NCBI GenBank assembly: GCA_016839405.1
Contig: JAEOUJ010000237.1
Coordinates: forward strand, 1 to 5,144
Origin: Candidatus Gerdarchaeota archaeon
GTDB lineage: Archaea; Asgardarchaeota; Heimdallarchaeia; JABLTI01
Reading direction: 5' to 3'
DNA: 5,144 nt
A program made the position numbers and the translations under genes. Shown piece by piece: positions 1 through 5,102 of this stretch (its first letter is position 1; each line of letters starts with the position of its first letter). The notes under the pieces are model-generated. The model searched no databases. It was not told where the DNA came from and saw only the letters and a list, made by a program, of their open reading frames with translations.

Positions 1-443
1 CTATAGGTAAAGGCACTAATACTGTTATAGGCACTCCATTAGGTGCTCGATATGTTATTGATGCTTTTTATCATGATCCTAAAAAAATAAAACAACAAAA
101 TAAAGAATTTATTGATGATTTATTGGCACCATTTGCTGTTCAAAAAACATTTGATACAGATGTTGAAATAGAAATTGTTGGTAGAAGTAATAAAGAAAAA
201 CAATCTTTGCTTCTATTTTTAATTAATAGGGGACACAAAAAAGAAGGAATTTTCAAGATATTAATACCAGCAAAAACTCGATTGCCTAAGAATCAACAAT
301 TGAATATTGAATTACTTTACTCATATATGAAATCTGAAATTGATTGTACGGAAAAAACTTTGGAAGAATTAGTTGAATCAGGTTTATCATTTAATATTAG
401 AAAAGATGATTGTGTAGTTTTTAGAATCTCACCTAAAAAATAA
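1..443 (+). CDS. C-terminal part of a probable glycoside hydrolase (beta-galactosidase-like), 5' end outside window
   Basis: The reading frame (first full codon at position 3) is open to the left edge and ends at TAA 441-443, so the start lies upstream and about 147 C-terminal residues are visible. A start at TTG 123 is possible on paper, but it would cut through a continuous conserved-looking region, so I reject it. The visible part begins with a GKGTNTVIGTPLG stretch, resembling the 'GKG...iGT' strand of the amidotransferase-like trimerisation domain of GH42/GH35-type beta-galactosidases. About 60 residues later comes SLLLFLINRG, resembling the 'lfliN' strand of their C-terminal beta domain, and the end is beta-rich. 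No catalytic residue is in view, so the substrate cannot be told. The family call rests on these two motifs from memory and could be wrong; a C-terminal domain of another carbohydrate-active enzyme is the main alternative. It converges on the next gene with a gap of 42 bases. Confidence 0.55.
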   Translation, partial: IGKGTNTVIGTPLGARYVIDAFYHDPKKIKQQNKEFIDDLLAPFAVQKTFDTDVEIEIVGRSNKEKQSLLLFLINRGHKKEGIFKILIPAKTRLPKNQQLNIELLYSYMKSEIDCTEKTLEELVESGLSFNIRKDDCVVFRISPKK

Positions 444-452
444 ATTAGGAGA

Positions 453-462
453 TAAAAAATAT
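453..462 (-). terminator. Possible T-tract terminator of the small zinc protein gene
   Basis: Read on the minus strand, the convergent gap holds six T in a row (A 454-459 on the plus strand) about 27 bases after the stop codon at 486. Archaeal RNA polymerase can terminate at such U-tracts without a hairpin, and no hairpin is seen. In DNA this rich in A and T the tract could be chance. Confidence 0.25.
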
Positions 463-485
463 TAAATTGAAGAAAGAGAATTAAA

Positions 486-728
486 TTATATCTTCTCTTC
501 TTCTTGAATTAAATTTATTGCTTTATCTATAGTTAGATTATCTAAATCTTTAGCTATAGCATAATGCTTCTTACAAAACCATTCTGCGTAAGGAGGGTGT
601 CCTACTCCCCCAATTCTTTTCATTCGACGTTCCCATACATAGTCAGAAAATCTTTTCTTAAAATAAACAAGTCCTCCCTCTTTTTCGTCAATATCCTTAT
701 CACAGATAACACAAACAGGAGGTTTCAT
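486..728 (-). CDS. Small zinc-binding protein of unknown function (CxxC...CxxH)
   Basis: This is an 80-residue protein starting at ATG 728-726, with a Shine-Dalgarno AAGGA seven bases upstream (740-736). The N-terminus carries a CVIC knuckle (C6, C9). A basic, aromatic stretch (residues 22-39, with KKRF and WERRMKR) follows, then GHPPYAEWFCKKHY, which supplies C52 and H55 and a nearby H44. C6/C9 and C52/H55 make a plausible single zinc site of treble-clef or LIM-like type. The last 20 residues (LTIDKAINLIQEEEKI) look like an amphipathic helix. There is no signal peptide or membrane helix, so it should be cytoplasmic. The basic stretch would suit nucleic-acid or protein binding, but that is inference. 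I recognise no named family. The regular zinc ligands, the good ribosome binding site and a complete frame argue that the gene is real. Confidence 0.75.
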   Translation of the reverse strand: MKPPVCVICDKDIDEKEGGLVYFKKRFSDYVWERRMKRIGGVGHPPYAEWFCKKHYAIAKDLDNLTIDKAINLIQEEEKI

Positions 729-735
729 GAGACAT

Positions 736-740
736 TCCTT
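736..740 (-). promoter_or_regulatory. Ribosome binding site of the small zinc protein
   Basis: AAGGA on the minus strand lies seven bases before ATG 728. It supports both the gene and its start. Confidence 0.6.
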
Positions 741-779
741 ATTTGATTATAATAAATAACACTCTTGTTTTTTCTTGAT

Positions 780-796
780 AATAAATAAATCTTTAG
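780..796 (-). promoter_or_regulatory. Candidate promoter (BRE/TATA) for the small zinc protein gene
   Basis: Read on the minus strand, CTAAAG is followed by ATTTATTTATT. This resembles a purine-rich BRE next to an archaeal TATA box. It would place transcription start near 760 and give a leader of about 30 bases, enough to include the Shine-Dalgarno at 740-736. A second AT-rich stretch at 742-757 is a weaker alternative that would leave almost no leader. Confidence 0.35.
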
Positions 797-865
797 GGGA
801 AAATAAGCAAAAATGATATTAATTCAAAAAAATATTAATTACATGATTTGAAAAAAAAATTAGTT

Positions 866-877
866 GATTTATTTATT
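866..877 (+). promoter_or_regulatory. Candidate TATA box for the zinc-ribbon membrane protein gene
   Basis: GATTTATTTATT lies about 25 bases upstream of ATG 898, the spacing expected if transcription starts at or next to the start codon (a leaderless message). The same 12 bases occur inverted in the divergent promoter at 780-791. Confidence 0.4.
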
Positions 878-897
878 CAAAATTAACTGTGATTATT

Positions 898-1341
898 ATG
901 CCATCCGAAGAAAAATATTGTCCTTATTGTGGTTCTTTATGCAATTCCTCAGATGCTTTCTGTAATAATTGTGGTGCAAGTCTTGATCTATCAGTAAGTG
1001 AATCTGCAGTAAAAATTTCTCAACAAGAAATCAATCCATTTGTTTCCTATGAACAACCTAGTACAACAGCAATTGAAAAACCTGTTACAAAACAAAATAC
1101 TCTTGCCATAATATCACTTATTTTAGGAATTACTTCGGTTGTTTTTATTTTTGTACCAATTAGATTTTTTTCTTTACAAATTATTGGGGGCTTCTTAGCA
1201 ATAATATTAGGAGGAGTGGCATTAAGAGAAAGATACAAAATGAATATAGCAATTAGCGGAATTATCCTTGGAGTACTAGGTGTAGTTTTATGGTTTCTTG
1301 ATTTATTCAATATTTTCAGTATCTGGGATTTTATATTTTGA
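898..1341 (+). CDS. Zinc-ribbon membrane protein with DUF4190-like helices
   Basis: This is a 147-residue protein from ATG 898. The frame also allows GTG 889, but ATG 898 gives an N-terminus (MPSEEKYCPYCG) that begins just before the zinc ribbon. The GTGAT at 889-893 can instead serve as a weak Shine-Dalgarno four bases before that ATG. The N-terminal zinc ribbon uses C8/C11 and C22/C25, with an extra C15. A polar linker (residues 30-66) follows. Then come three hydrophobic segments, roughly residues 68-87, 90-108 and 115-135; the LAIISLILGI opening and the GIILGVLGVV third helix are typical of DUF4190. The ribbon should face the cytoplasm. Such proteins are common in archaea and Gram-positive bacteria, and their function is not established. 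The gene converges on the next one with 22 bases between stop codons, and no clear terminator is seen beyond a T5 run at 1355-1359. Confidence 0.8.
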   Translation: MPSEEKYCPYCGSLCNSSDAFCNNCGASLDLSVSESAVKISQQEINPFVSYEQPSTTAIEKPVTKQNTLAIISLILGITSVVFIFVPIRFFSLQIIGGFLAIILGGVALRERYKMNIAISGIILGVLGVVLWFLDLFNIFSIWDFIF

Positions 1342-1363
1342 ATTATTTCCATCATTTTTGATC

Positions 1364-1726
1364 TTAATATGGACAGTCTGCTGTGTCAAAAGGACATTCT
1401 TTCTCTCTAAATAATTTTGTTAGAACATATGTATATGTCCATCTAATATGGTTTTCAACTTTAAACAATTCATCATAAAATTGCTCATCTGCATAACCAG
1501 GTTTTTTATCTAATCTGTTTATTGCAAATGGGAATATACCATCTGGATGTAAGTCTGTAAAAGAGATTTGATAATTTTTGAATGTCTTATCAAAGAATTC
1601 TGCAACATATTCTGTAATGTTTTCTAAAGTTTCTTCCTCACTAATTTTATATTGTTTAATTATTTCATCTGCCCATTTGCTGAATTGTTTCTTTTTTAAT
1701 TCAGGTATTTTTGTAATTTCAATCAT
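1364..1726 (-). CDS. Hypothetical protein, 120 residues, C-terminal CX6C
   Basis: I do not recognise this protein. The frame could start at TTG 1735, but ATG 1726 is the better start: AGGAG (1740-1736) lies nine bases before it and directly abuts the TTG. The product is soluble and charged, with no signal peptide or membrane helix. Residues 10-50 look helical (KKKQFSKWADEIIKQY, then an acidic stretch), followed by a loop with DLHPDGIFPFAINRLD (58-73), an aromatic helical stretch 80-105 and a tail ending ECPFDTADCPY. The two cysteines, C111 and C118, could form a disulfide or half of a metal site. It follows the membrane protein gene on the same strand after 106 bases, so a shared transcript is possible, but its own promoter-like sequence upstream suggests an independent unit. 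Confidence 0.7.
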   Translation of the reverse strand: MIEITKIPELKKKQFSKWADEIIKQYKISEEETLENITEYVAEFFDKTFKNYQISFTDLHPDGIFPFAINRLDKKPGYADEQFYDELFKVENHIRWTYTYVLTKLFREKECPFDTADCPY

Positions 1727-1735
1727 ATAATACAA

Positions 1736-1740
1736 CTCCT
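1736..1740 (-). promoter_or_regulatory. Ribosome binding site deciding the start of the 120-residue protein
   Basis: AGGAG on the minus strand lies nine bases before ATG 1726 and with no gap before TTG 1735. It therefore favours the ATG. Confidence 0.65.
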
Positions 1741-1762
1741 ATCAGATTAAATCTAATTATTA

Positions 1763-1774
1763 TGTTATTTTAAT
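1763..1774 (-). promoter_or_regulatory. Candidate TATA box for the 120-residue protein gene
   Basis: AATTAAAATAAC on the minus strand lies about 40 bases upstream of ATG 1726. It would start transcription near 1745, just before the Shine-Dalgarno. The whole gap is very AT-rich, so this is a weak call. Confidence 0.25.
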
Positions 1775-1832
1775 TGTAATTAACTTCTTTTCTTTGTTAA
1801 ATTTAGTTGATAATTATTTAAAGTAAAGAAAA

Positions 1833-2477
1833 TTATTCTACTTTTGCTAACTTTCTTCTTTTCAACAAATCAGCTAATAAATAACCCAGTATTGCACCTA
1901 GAACTCCTTGAATTATACTAAAGGGCATCAAAAACCAATTATCAAATAAATAATCTCTTATCCCTTCAGTTTCAGTAATAGGATTGTAGAAGAATCTTAA
2001 TGGTATTAGGCTAATTAAGAGTAAAAATACTGAAAATATTAGCGATGAGATTATAATTACTAATAATTCTGATTCAAGTTTTTTAATTAAAAGCATAGAT
2101 AAATCAGCAACTATTCCATAAAGAATGTAAATTACCCCCCATCCAACTGCTGCCCAAGGGGATTTTAATGCTCCTGATACATAATACTCTAACCACATCT
2201 CAATTGGGATACCTACTAATCCCATTAAACCAAAAGCATAGGTTCCTATCCAATTTACTTTTAATTTTGAATAAAAAAAATACAAAAATAATGCAAAGAA
2301 GAAAACAGAGAAGTAAATGTATGAATAACCCATTTTATTTTGAAATAATTCAACATCAAATATCCAGGAAAATAATCCATTTACTGCAGATATTGCTAAA
2401 AAGCATACTGTTGCCCAACCAACTATTTTCCAGTTCCATTTTTGAAACCAATTTGAATCCGATAATTGCTCACTCAT
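1833..2477 (-). CDS. Six-helix membrane protein, possibly an ECF-type transporter S component
   Basis: This is a 214-residue protein from ATG 2477, with AGGGA (2486-2482) four bases upstream. Six hydrophobic segments are seen at about residues 17-40, 50-70, 76-96, 106-131, 137-161 and 178-204. The N-terminus is polar and the C-terminus basic (KRRKLAK), so both ends should be cytoplasmic. Acidic residues lie in or near helices (E93 in GIPIEMWLEYYV, D125 in GIVADLSM). The order of a glutamate, an SPW stretch (106-108), a glycine-rich helix and then an acidic residue vaguely recalls YkoE, the substrate-binding component of a thiamin-related ECF transporter. The final GVLGAILGYLLADLLKRR also looks like the end of an S component. 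No ATPase or T component is in the window, so it would have to rely on a shared energising module. The membrane topology is well supported; the function is a guess, and an unrelated lineage-specific membrane protein is equally possible. Confidence 0.8.
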   Translation of the reverse strand: MSEQLSDSNWFQKWNWKIVGWATVCFLAISAVNGLFSWIFDVELFQNKMGYSYIYFSVFFFALFLYFFYSKLKVNWIGTYAFGLMGLVGIPIEMWLEYYVSGALKSPWAAVGWGVIYILYGIVADLSMLLIKKLESELLVIIISSLIFSVFLLLISLIPLRFFYNPITETEGIRDYLFDNWFLMPFSIIQGVLGAILGYLLADLLKRRKLAKVE

Positions 2478-2481
2478 AAAA

Positions 2482-2486
2482 TCCCT
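2482..2486 (-). promoter_or_regulatory. Ribosome binding site of the six-helix membrane protein
   Basis: AGGGA on the minus strand lies four bases before ATG 2477. The spacing is short but it is the only purine-rich stretch near the start. Confidence 0.4.
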
Positions 2487-2507
2487 ATTTTTTTTGTATC
2501 GCTTTAC

Positions 2508-2516
2508 ATTAAATAC
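2508..2516 (-). promoter_or_regulatory. Candidate TATA box for the six-helix membrane protein gene
   Basis: GTATTTAAT on the minus strand lies about 35 bases upstream of ATG 2477. It would place transcription start near 2486 and give a leader of roughly 10 bases. Confidence 0.35.
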
Positions 2517-2533
2517 CTATCGAATAAGATTTA

Positions 2534-2559
2534 TGCTAGCAGTTTTAAATTGCTTAGCA
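2534..2559 (+). promoter_or_regulatory. lat promoter: TATA box flanked by two near-palindromes
   Basis: TTTTAAAT (2543-2550) is a good archaeal TATA box about 35 bases before ATG 2582. It would start transcription near 2572-2577 and give a very short leader, which fits the lack of a clear Shine-Dalgarno. TGCTAGCA (2534-2541) and TGCTTAGCA (2551-2559), a perfect and a near-perfect palindrome of almost the same sequence, sit on either side of the box. A dimeric regulator bound there would compete with TBP/TFB. This is a candidate operator read from sequence alone. Confidence 0.45.
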
Positions 2560-2581
2560 AACGTTTAGTTGGCTGATAATC

Positions 2582-3886
2582 ATGAAGAATGCTATAGAAA
2601 TTCTCAAAAAGCACATGCTAATTGATGGCTATGAAATGGTTGTTGATTTGGAGAATAGTACTCCCTTTTACATTCATGATAAACTTACTGGTGATAAATA
2701 TCTTGATTTATTCACTTTCTTTGCCTCAGCACCCCTAGGTTGTAATCATCCAAAAGTTAGAACAAAAGAATTCATGGCAAAACTTGCATCTGTTGCTGTG
2801 AATAAACCATCTAACTCAGACTGTTATACTGAAGAAATGGCTGAATTTGCAGATACTTTTAGTAGTTTGTGTATGAAAGATGATTTTAAATATCTCTTTC
2901 TAATTTCTGGTGGAGCATTAGCTGTTGAAAATGCTCTTAAAACTTCTTTTGACTGGAAAGTTCGAAAGAATTTTCTTAAAGATGATAAAATTATGCTAGG
3001 CGACCAAGTTATTCATTTTCAAAAAGCTTTTCATGGTCGAACAGGTTATACTCTCTCATTAACGAACACTCATGACCCTAGAAAAATCGCCTATTACCCA
3101 AAATTTAAATGGCCTCGTATTGTAGCGCCAATAATTAAATTCCCTCTCGAAAAGCACATAGAGGATGTAAAAGCATTAGAAGAACGAGCTCTTCATGATA
3201 TAGATTTGGCTATAAAGCGAAATCCAGATGATATAGCTTCACTTATTATTGAACCGATTCAAGGTGAAGGAGGAGATAATCACTTTAGATTAGAATTCTT
3301 TCAAGAATTACGAAAAATTTGCAATCAAAATGATATTATGTTAATTTTTGATGAAGTGCAAACAGGAATTGGATTAACCGGTAAGATGTGGGCTTATCAG
3401 CATTTTATTAAACCAGACATTGTTTCCTTTGGAAAGAAAACACAAGTTTGCGGTATAATGGTCAGCGATCGTGTTGATGAAGTAGAAAACCATGTTTTTA
3501 AAGAATCAAGTAGAATTAACAGTACTTGGGGTGGTAATTTAGTAGATATGGTTCGCTCCACCAAATATCTACAGATTATTAAGGAAGATAACCTTGTTGA
3601 TAATGCTCGAAAGATGGGCGAATATCTTCTAGGAAATCTAAGTGATGTATGTGAAGATTCGAAGGAAAAAATGTCCAATGCTAGAGGACGTGGTTTAATG
3701 TGTGCTTTTGATCTTCCATCAGAAGAACAAAGAAATAAAATGCGAAAACAATTATACAAAAATCACGTAATGATTTTAGCATCAGGCGAAAAGTCCATTC
3801 GCTTTAGACCACCATTAAATATTGATAAAGAACATATCGATAAAGCAATGTCTATACTAGCAAAATCTTGTAAAGAAATTTCTTAG
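2582..3886 (+). CDS. lat: L-lysine 6-aminotransferase (lysine epsilon-aminotransferase)
   Basis: A 434-residue class III PLP aminotransferase from ATG 2582. It should transfer the epsilon-amino group of L-lysine to 2-oxoglutarate, giving 2-aminoadipate 6-semialdehyde (which cyclises to piperideine-6-carboxylate) and glutamate, in the cytoplasm. The sequence follows the Mycobacterium tuberculosis Lat pattern closely: YLDLFTFFASAPLG (40-53), the SGGA PLP-phosphate loop (109-112), HGRTGYTLSLTNT (151-163), EPIQGEGGD (224-232), FDEVQTG (256-262), FGKKTQVCG (283-291), NSTWGGN (313-319), RGRGLMCAF (368-376) and RFRPPL (407-412). K285 should form the Schiff base and D257 hold the pyridine nitrogen. 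R153 should bind the carboxylate, E229 matches the switching glutamate of Lat, T315 contacts the partner subunit's PLP, and R409 is the conserved class III arginine. The length is normal and nothing is broken. No piperideine-6-carboxylate dehydrogenase is adjacent, so the next step must be encoded elsewhere. The FGKKTQ block and E229 context separate it from ornithine and GABA aminotransferases. Confidence 0.93.
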   Translation: MKNAIEILKKHMLIDGYEMVVDLENSTPFYIHDKLTGDKYLDLFTFFASAPLGCNHPKVRTKEFMAKLASVAVNKPSNSDCYTEEMAEFADTFSSLCMKDDFKYLFLISGGALAVENALKTSFDWKVRKNFLKDDKIMLGDQVIHFQKAFHGRTGYTLSLTNTHDPRKIAYYPKFKWPRIVAPIIKFPLEKHIEDVKALEERALHDIDLAIKRNPDDIASLIIEPIQGEGGDNHFRLEFFQELRKICNQNDIMLIFDEVQTGIGLTGKMWAYQHFIKPDIVSFGKKTQVCGIMVSDRVDEVENHVFKESSRINSTWGGNLVDMVRSTKYLQIIKEDNLVDNARKMGEYLLGNLSDVCEDSKEKMSNARGRGLMCAFDLPSEEQRNKMRKQLYKNHVMILASGEKSIRFRPPLNIDKEHIDKAMSILAKSCKEIS

Positions 3887-3890
3887 AAGT

Positions 3891-3914
3891 TTCTATTTTT
3901 CTTTTTTCTTTCTC
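3891..3914 (+). terminator. T-tract terminator after lat
   Basis: Starting five bases after the lat stop codon, a 24-base stretch is almost wholly pyrimidine, with runs of five and six T. There is no hairpin, which fits archaeal intrinsic termination at U-rich tracts. It separates lat from the next gene, which has its own promoter. Confidence 0.6.
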
Positions 3915-3941
3915 AAAATTTTAAGAACTATTTCTTGATTT

Positions 3942-3958
3942 AAAGGAGCTTTTTTAAA
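3942..3958 (+). promoter_or_regulatory. Promoter (BRE/TATA) of the DJ-1/PfpI gene
   Basis: Purine-rich AAAGGAG (3942-3948) precedes TTTTTTAAA (3950-3958), a good archaeal BRE/TATA pair. Transcription would start near 3980, about 10 bases before TTG 3990. The AGGAG here is too far from any start codon to act as a Shine-Dalgarno. Confidence 0.5.
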
Positions 3959-3989
3959 CCCGAATCAATTAGTTAATAATAGTGAATGG

Positions 3990-5030
3990 TTGGCAATAAA
4001 ATTGAACAAAAATAAACGTTTTTTGTTTGTATTATTAATTTGCTTATCAATAATTCCTCCCTTATTCAATGAATCTACTGGATACTATGTTTCAAATAAA
4101 GAGTTAACGCAACCTATGAAAGGAATCGAAGTGCTTATTCTAGTTGATAATGGGTATAGCCATGAAGAATATATACATACAAGGACTAATTTAGAATATT
4201 TTGGATGCAATATCACAATGACTGCAATGGTTGAAACGGTTATGCCTCAAGGTAGTCCACCAGTTAATGTTGATTTACTTGTTCCTGAGGTTGACATTAG
4301 TAATTATGATTGTCTATTTATACCAGGTGGTGGCTCTCCAGGCATTTTAGTTACTAAACCATTGGCAATTAATTTAGTTCAAGATGCTTATAATGAAGAT
4401 CTGATTATTGCTGCCATATGTCAAGGCCCTCTAGTATTAGCTGAAGCAGACATAATAAATGGTAGGAATATCTCTGGTTTTATAGATATTAAGGATCAAA
4501 TAGAAGCAGCAGGTGCTACGTACATTAATACAGGAATTGCAATAGATGGACCATTTGTTACAGCAGATTATTATTTTGCAAAAACTTTTCATATAGGGAT
4601 AGTAAAAGCTCTTGGATATTATGAAACAGATAAACCAGAATTTCATTCAATCACAACTGAAGTTGACATTCAAACTAACACAGTTGATCTAACGATTAGA
4701 ATAAATACTACAGATTTATTTGGTTTAAATTTAGTTAAAGTAATAATTACAAGAACAGCTGGTGGGCCAGCTCAAAAATTATTCCAGAATCTTGATTACG
4801 ATGAAGATGAAGAAATTTTCAAAGAAACAATTAGTAGCCAATTTAATGGGACATACTCAATTGATCTAGAGTTGAAGGACAAATTAGAAAATAGTGTGTT
4901 TTGTCAGAACATAACAACCTTTAATGTTGAATTTTTTATTACGAAAGAAGCATCCGCTATAATATTCTGGTTTTCATTTGCAACTTTAACAATATCAGCA
5001 TTGATTATTCGTTATAAAAAGAAAAAGTAG
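3990..5030 (+). CDS. Membrane-anchored extracellular DJ-1/PfpI-family protein with Ig-like stalk
   Basis: A 346-residue protein. TTG 3990 is chosen because it is the first start codon in the frame, has GTGA (3982-3985) four bases before it, and gives a complete signal peptide: basic KLNKNKR, then hydrophobic FLFVLLICLSIIPPLF (11-26). The first in-frame ATG (residue 43) would lose it. Residues 43-212 are a DJ-1/PfpI domain: GIEVLILVDNGYSHEEY with E60 at the place of DJ-1 Glu18, CLFIPGGGSPG (108-118), the nucleophile elbow AAICQGP with C144, and GATYINTGIAIDGPFVTA (175-192). The residue after C144 is Gln, not the His of PfpI proteases, so peptidase activity is doubtful; a hydrolase, glyoxalase-like or redox-sensing role is open. 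Residues 216-312 are beta-rich and Ig-like (NGTYSIDLELKD). A helix at 321-340 and the tail RYKKKK anchor it with the domain outside. Six N-glycosylation sequons (N27, 74, 160, 239, 286, 307) fit a surface protein. It probably has its own transcript. Confidence 0.85.
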   Translation: MAIKLNKNKRFLFVLLICLSIIPPLFNESTGYYVSNKELTQPMKGIEVLILVDNGYSHEEYIHTRTNLEYFGCNITMTAMVETVMPQGSPPVNVDLLVPEVDISNYDCLFIPGGGSPGILVTKPLAINLVQDAYNEDLIIAAICQGPLVLAEADIINGRNISGFIDIKDQIEAAGATYINTGIAIDGPFVTADYYFAKTFHIGIVKALGYYETDKPEFHSITTEVDIQTNTVDLTIRINTTDLFGLNLVKVIITRTAGGPAQKLFQNLDYDEDEEIFKETISSQFNGTYSIDLELKDKLENSVFCQNITTFNVEFFITKEASAIIFWFSFATLTISALIIRYKKKK

Positions 5031-5035
5031 ATTCA

Positions 5036-5048
5036 TTTTCTTTTTTTT
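5036..5048 (+). terminator. T-tract terminator after the DJ-1/PfpI gene
   Basis: A run of T broken by one C begins six bases after the stop codon TAG 5028-5030. There is no hairpin. It is the same type of gene end as after lat. Confidence 0.55.
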
Positions 5049-5102
5049 ATAACATATTTACACAATAAAATTCTTTTTAGGAAAAAAATATTTGCAGTTG
5101 TA

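Noticed and set aside
123..443. Complete 106-residue gene starting at TTG 123
   Set aside because: The same frame is open to the left edge and the upstream residues (GKGTNTVIGTPLG and onwards) form part of the same domain, so this is the end of a longer gene.
564..746. 60-residue plus-strand frame opposite the small zinc protein
   Set aside because: It has no motif, and the minus strand has a Shine-Dalgarno and paired zinc ligands.
1047..1355. 102-residue minus-strand frame opposite the zinc-ribbon membrane protein
   Set aside because: It mirrors hydrophobic codons of the real gene, has no recognisable motif, and lies opposite a well-supported coding region.
2168..2479. 103-residue plus-strand frame opposite the six-helix membrane protein
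   Set aside because: The translation is low-complexity and lacks any domain; the minus strand carries the coherent membrane protein.
2478..2581. Riboswitch (for example lysine or TPP) before lat or the membrane protein
   Set aside because: The gap is only 104 bases and shared by two divergent promoters; no conserved riboswitch core or long helices are seen.
3397..3759. 120-residue minus-strand frame inside lat
   Set aside because: It lies entirely opposite conserved aminotransferase motifs, including the PLP lysine region.
4437..4646. 69-residue cysteine-rich minus-strand frame inside the DJ-1/PfpI gene
   Set aside because: The cysteines come from the reverse complement of the real gene's codons, and there is no ribosome binding site or regular spacing.
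3990..5030. Active PfpI intracellular protease
   Set aside because: The residue after the nucleophile is Gln, not His, and the signal peptide and anchor place the domain outside the cell.
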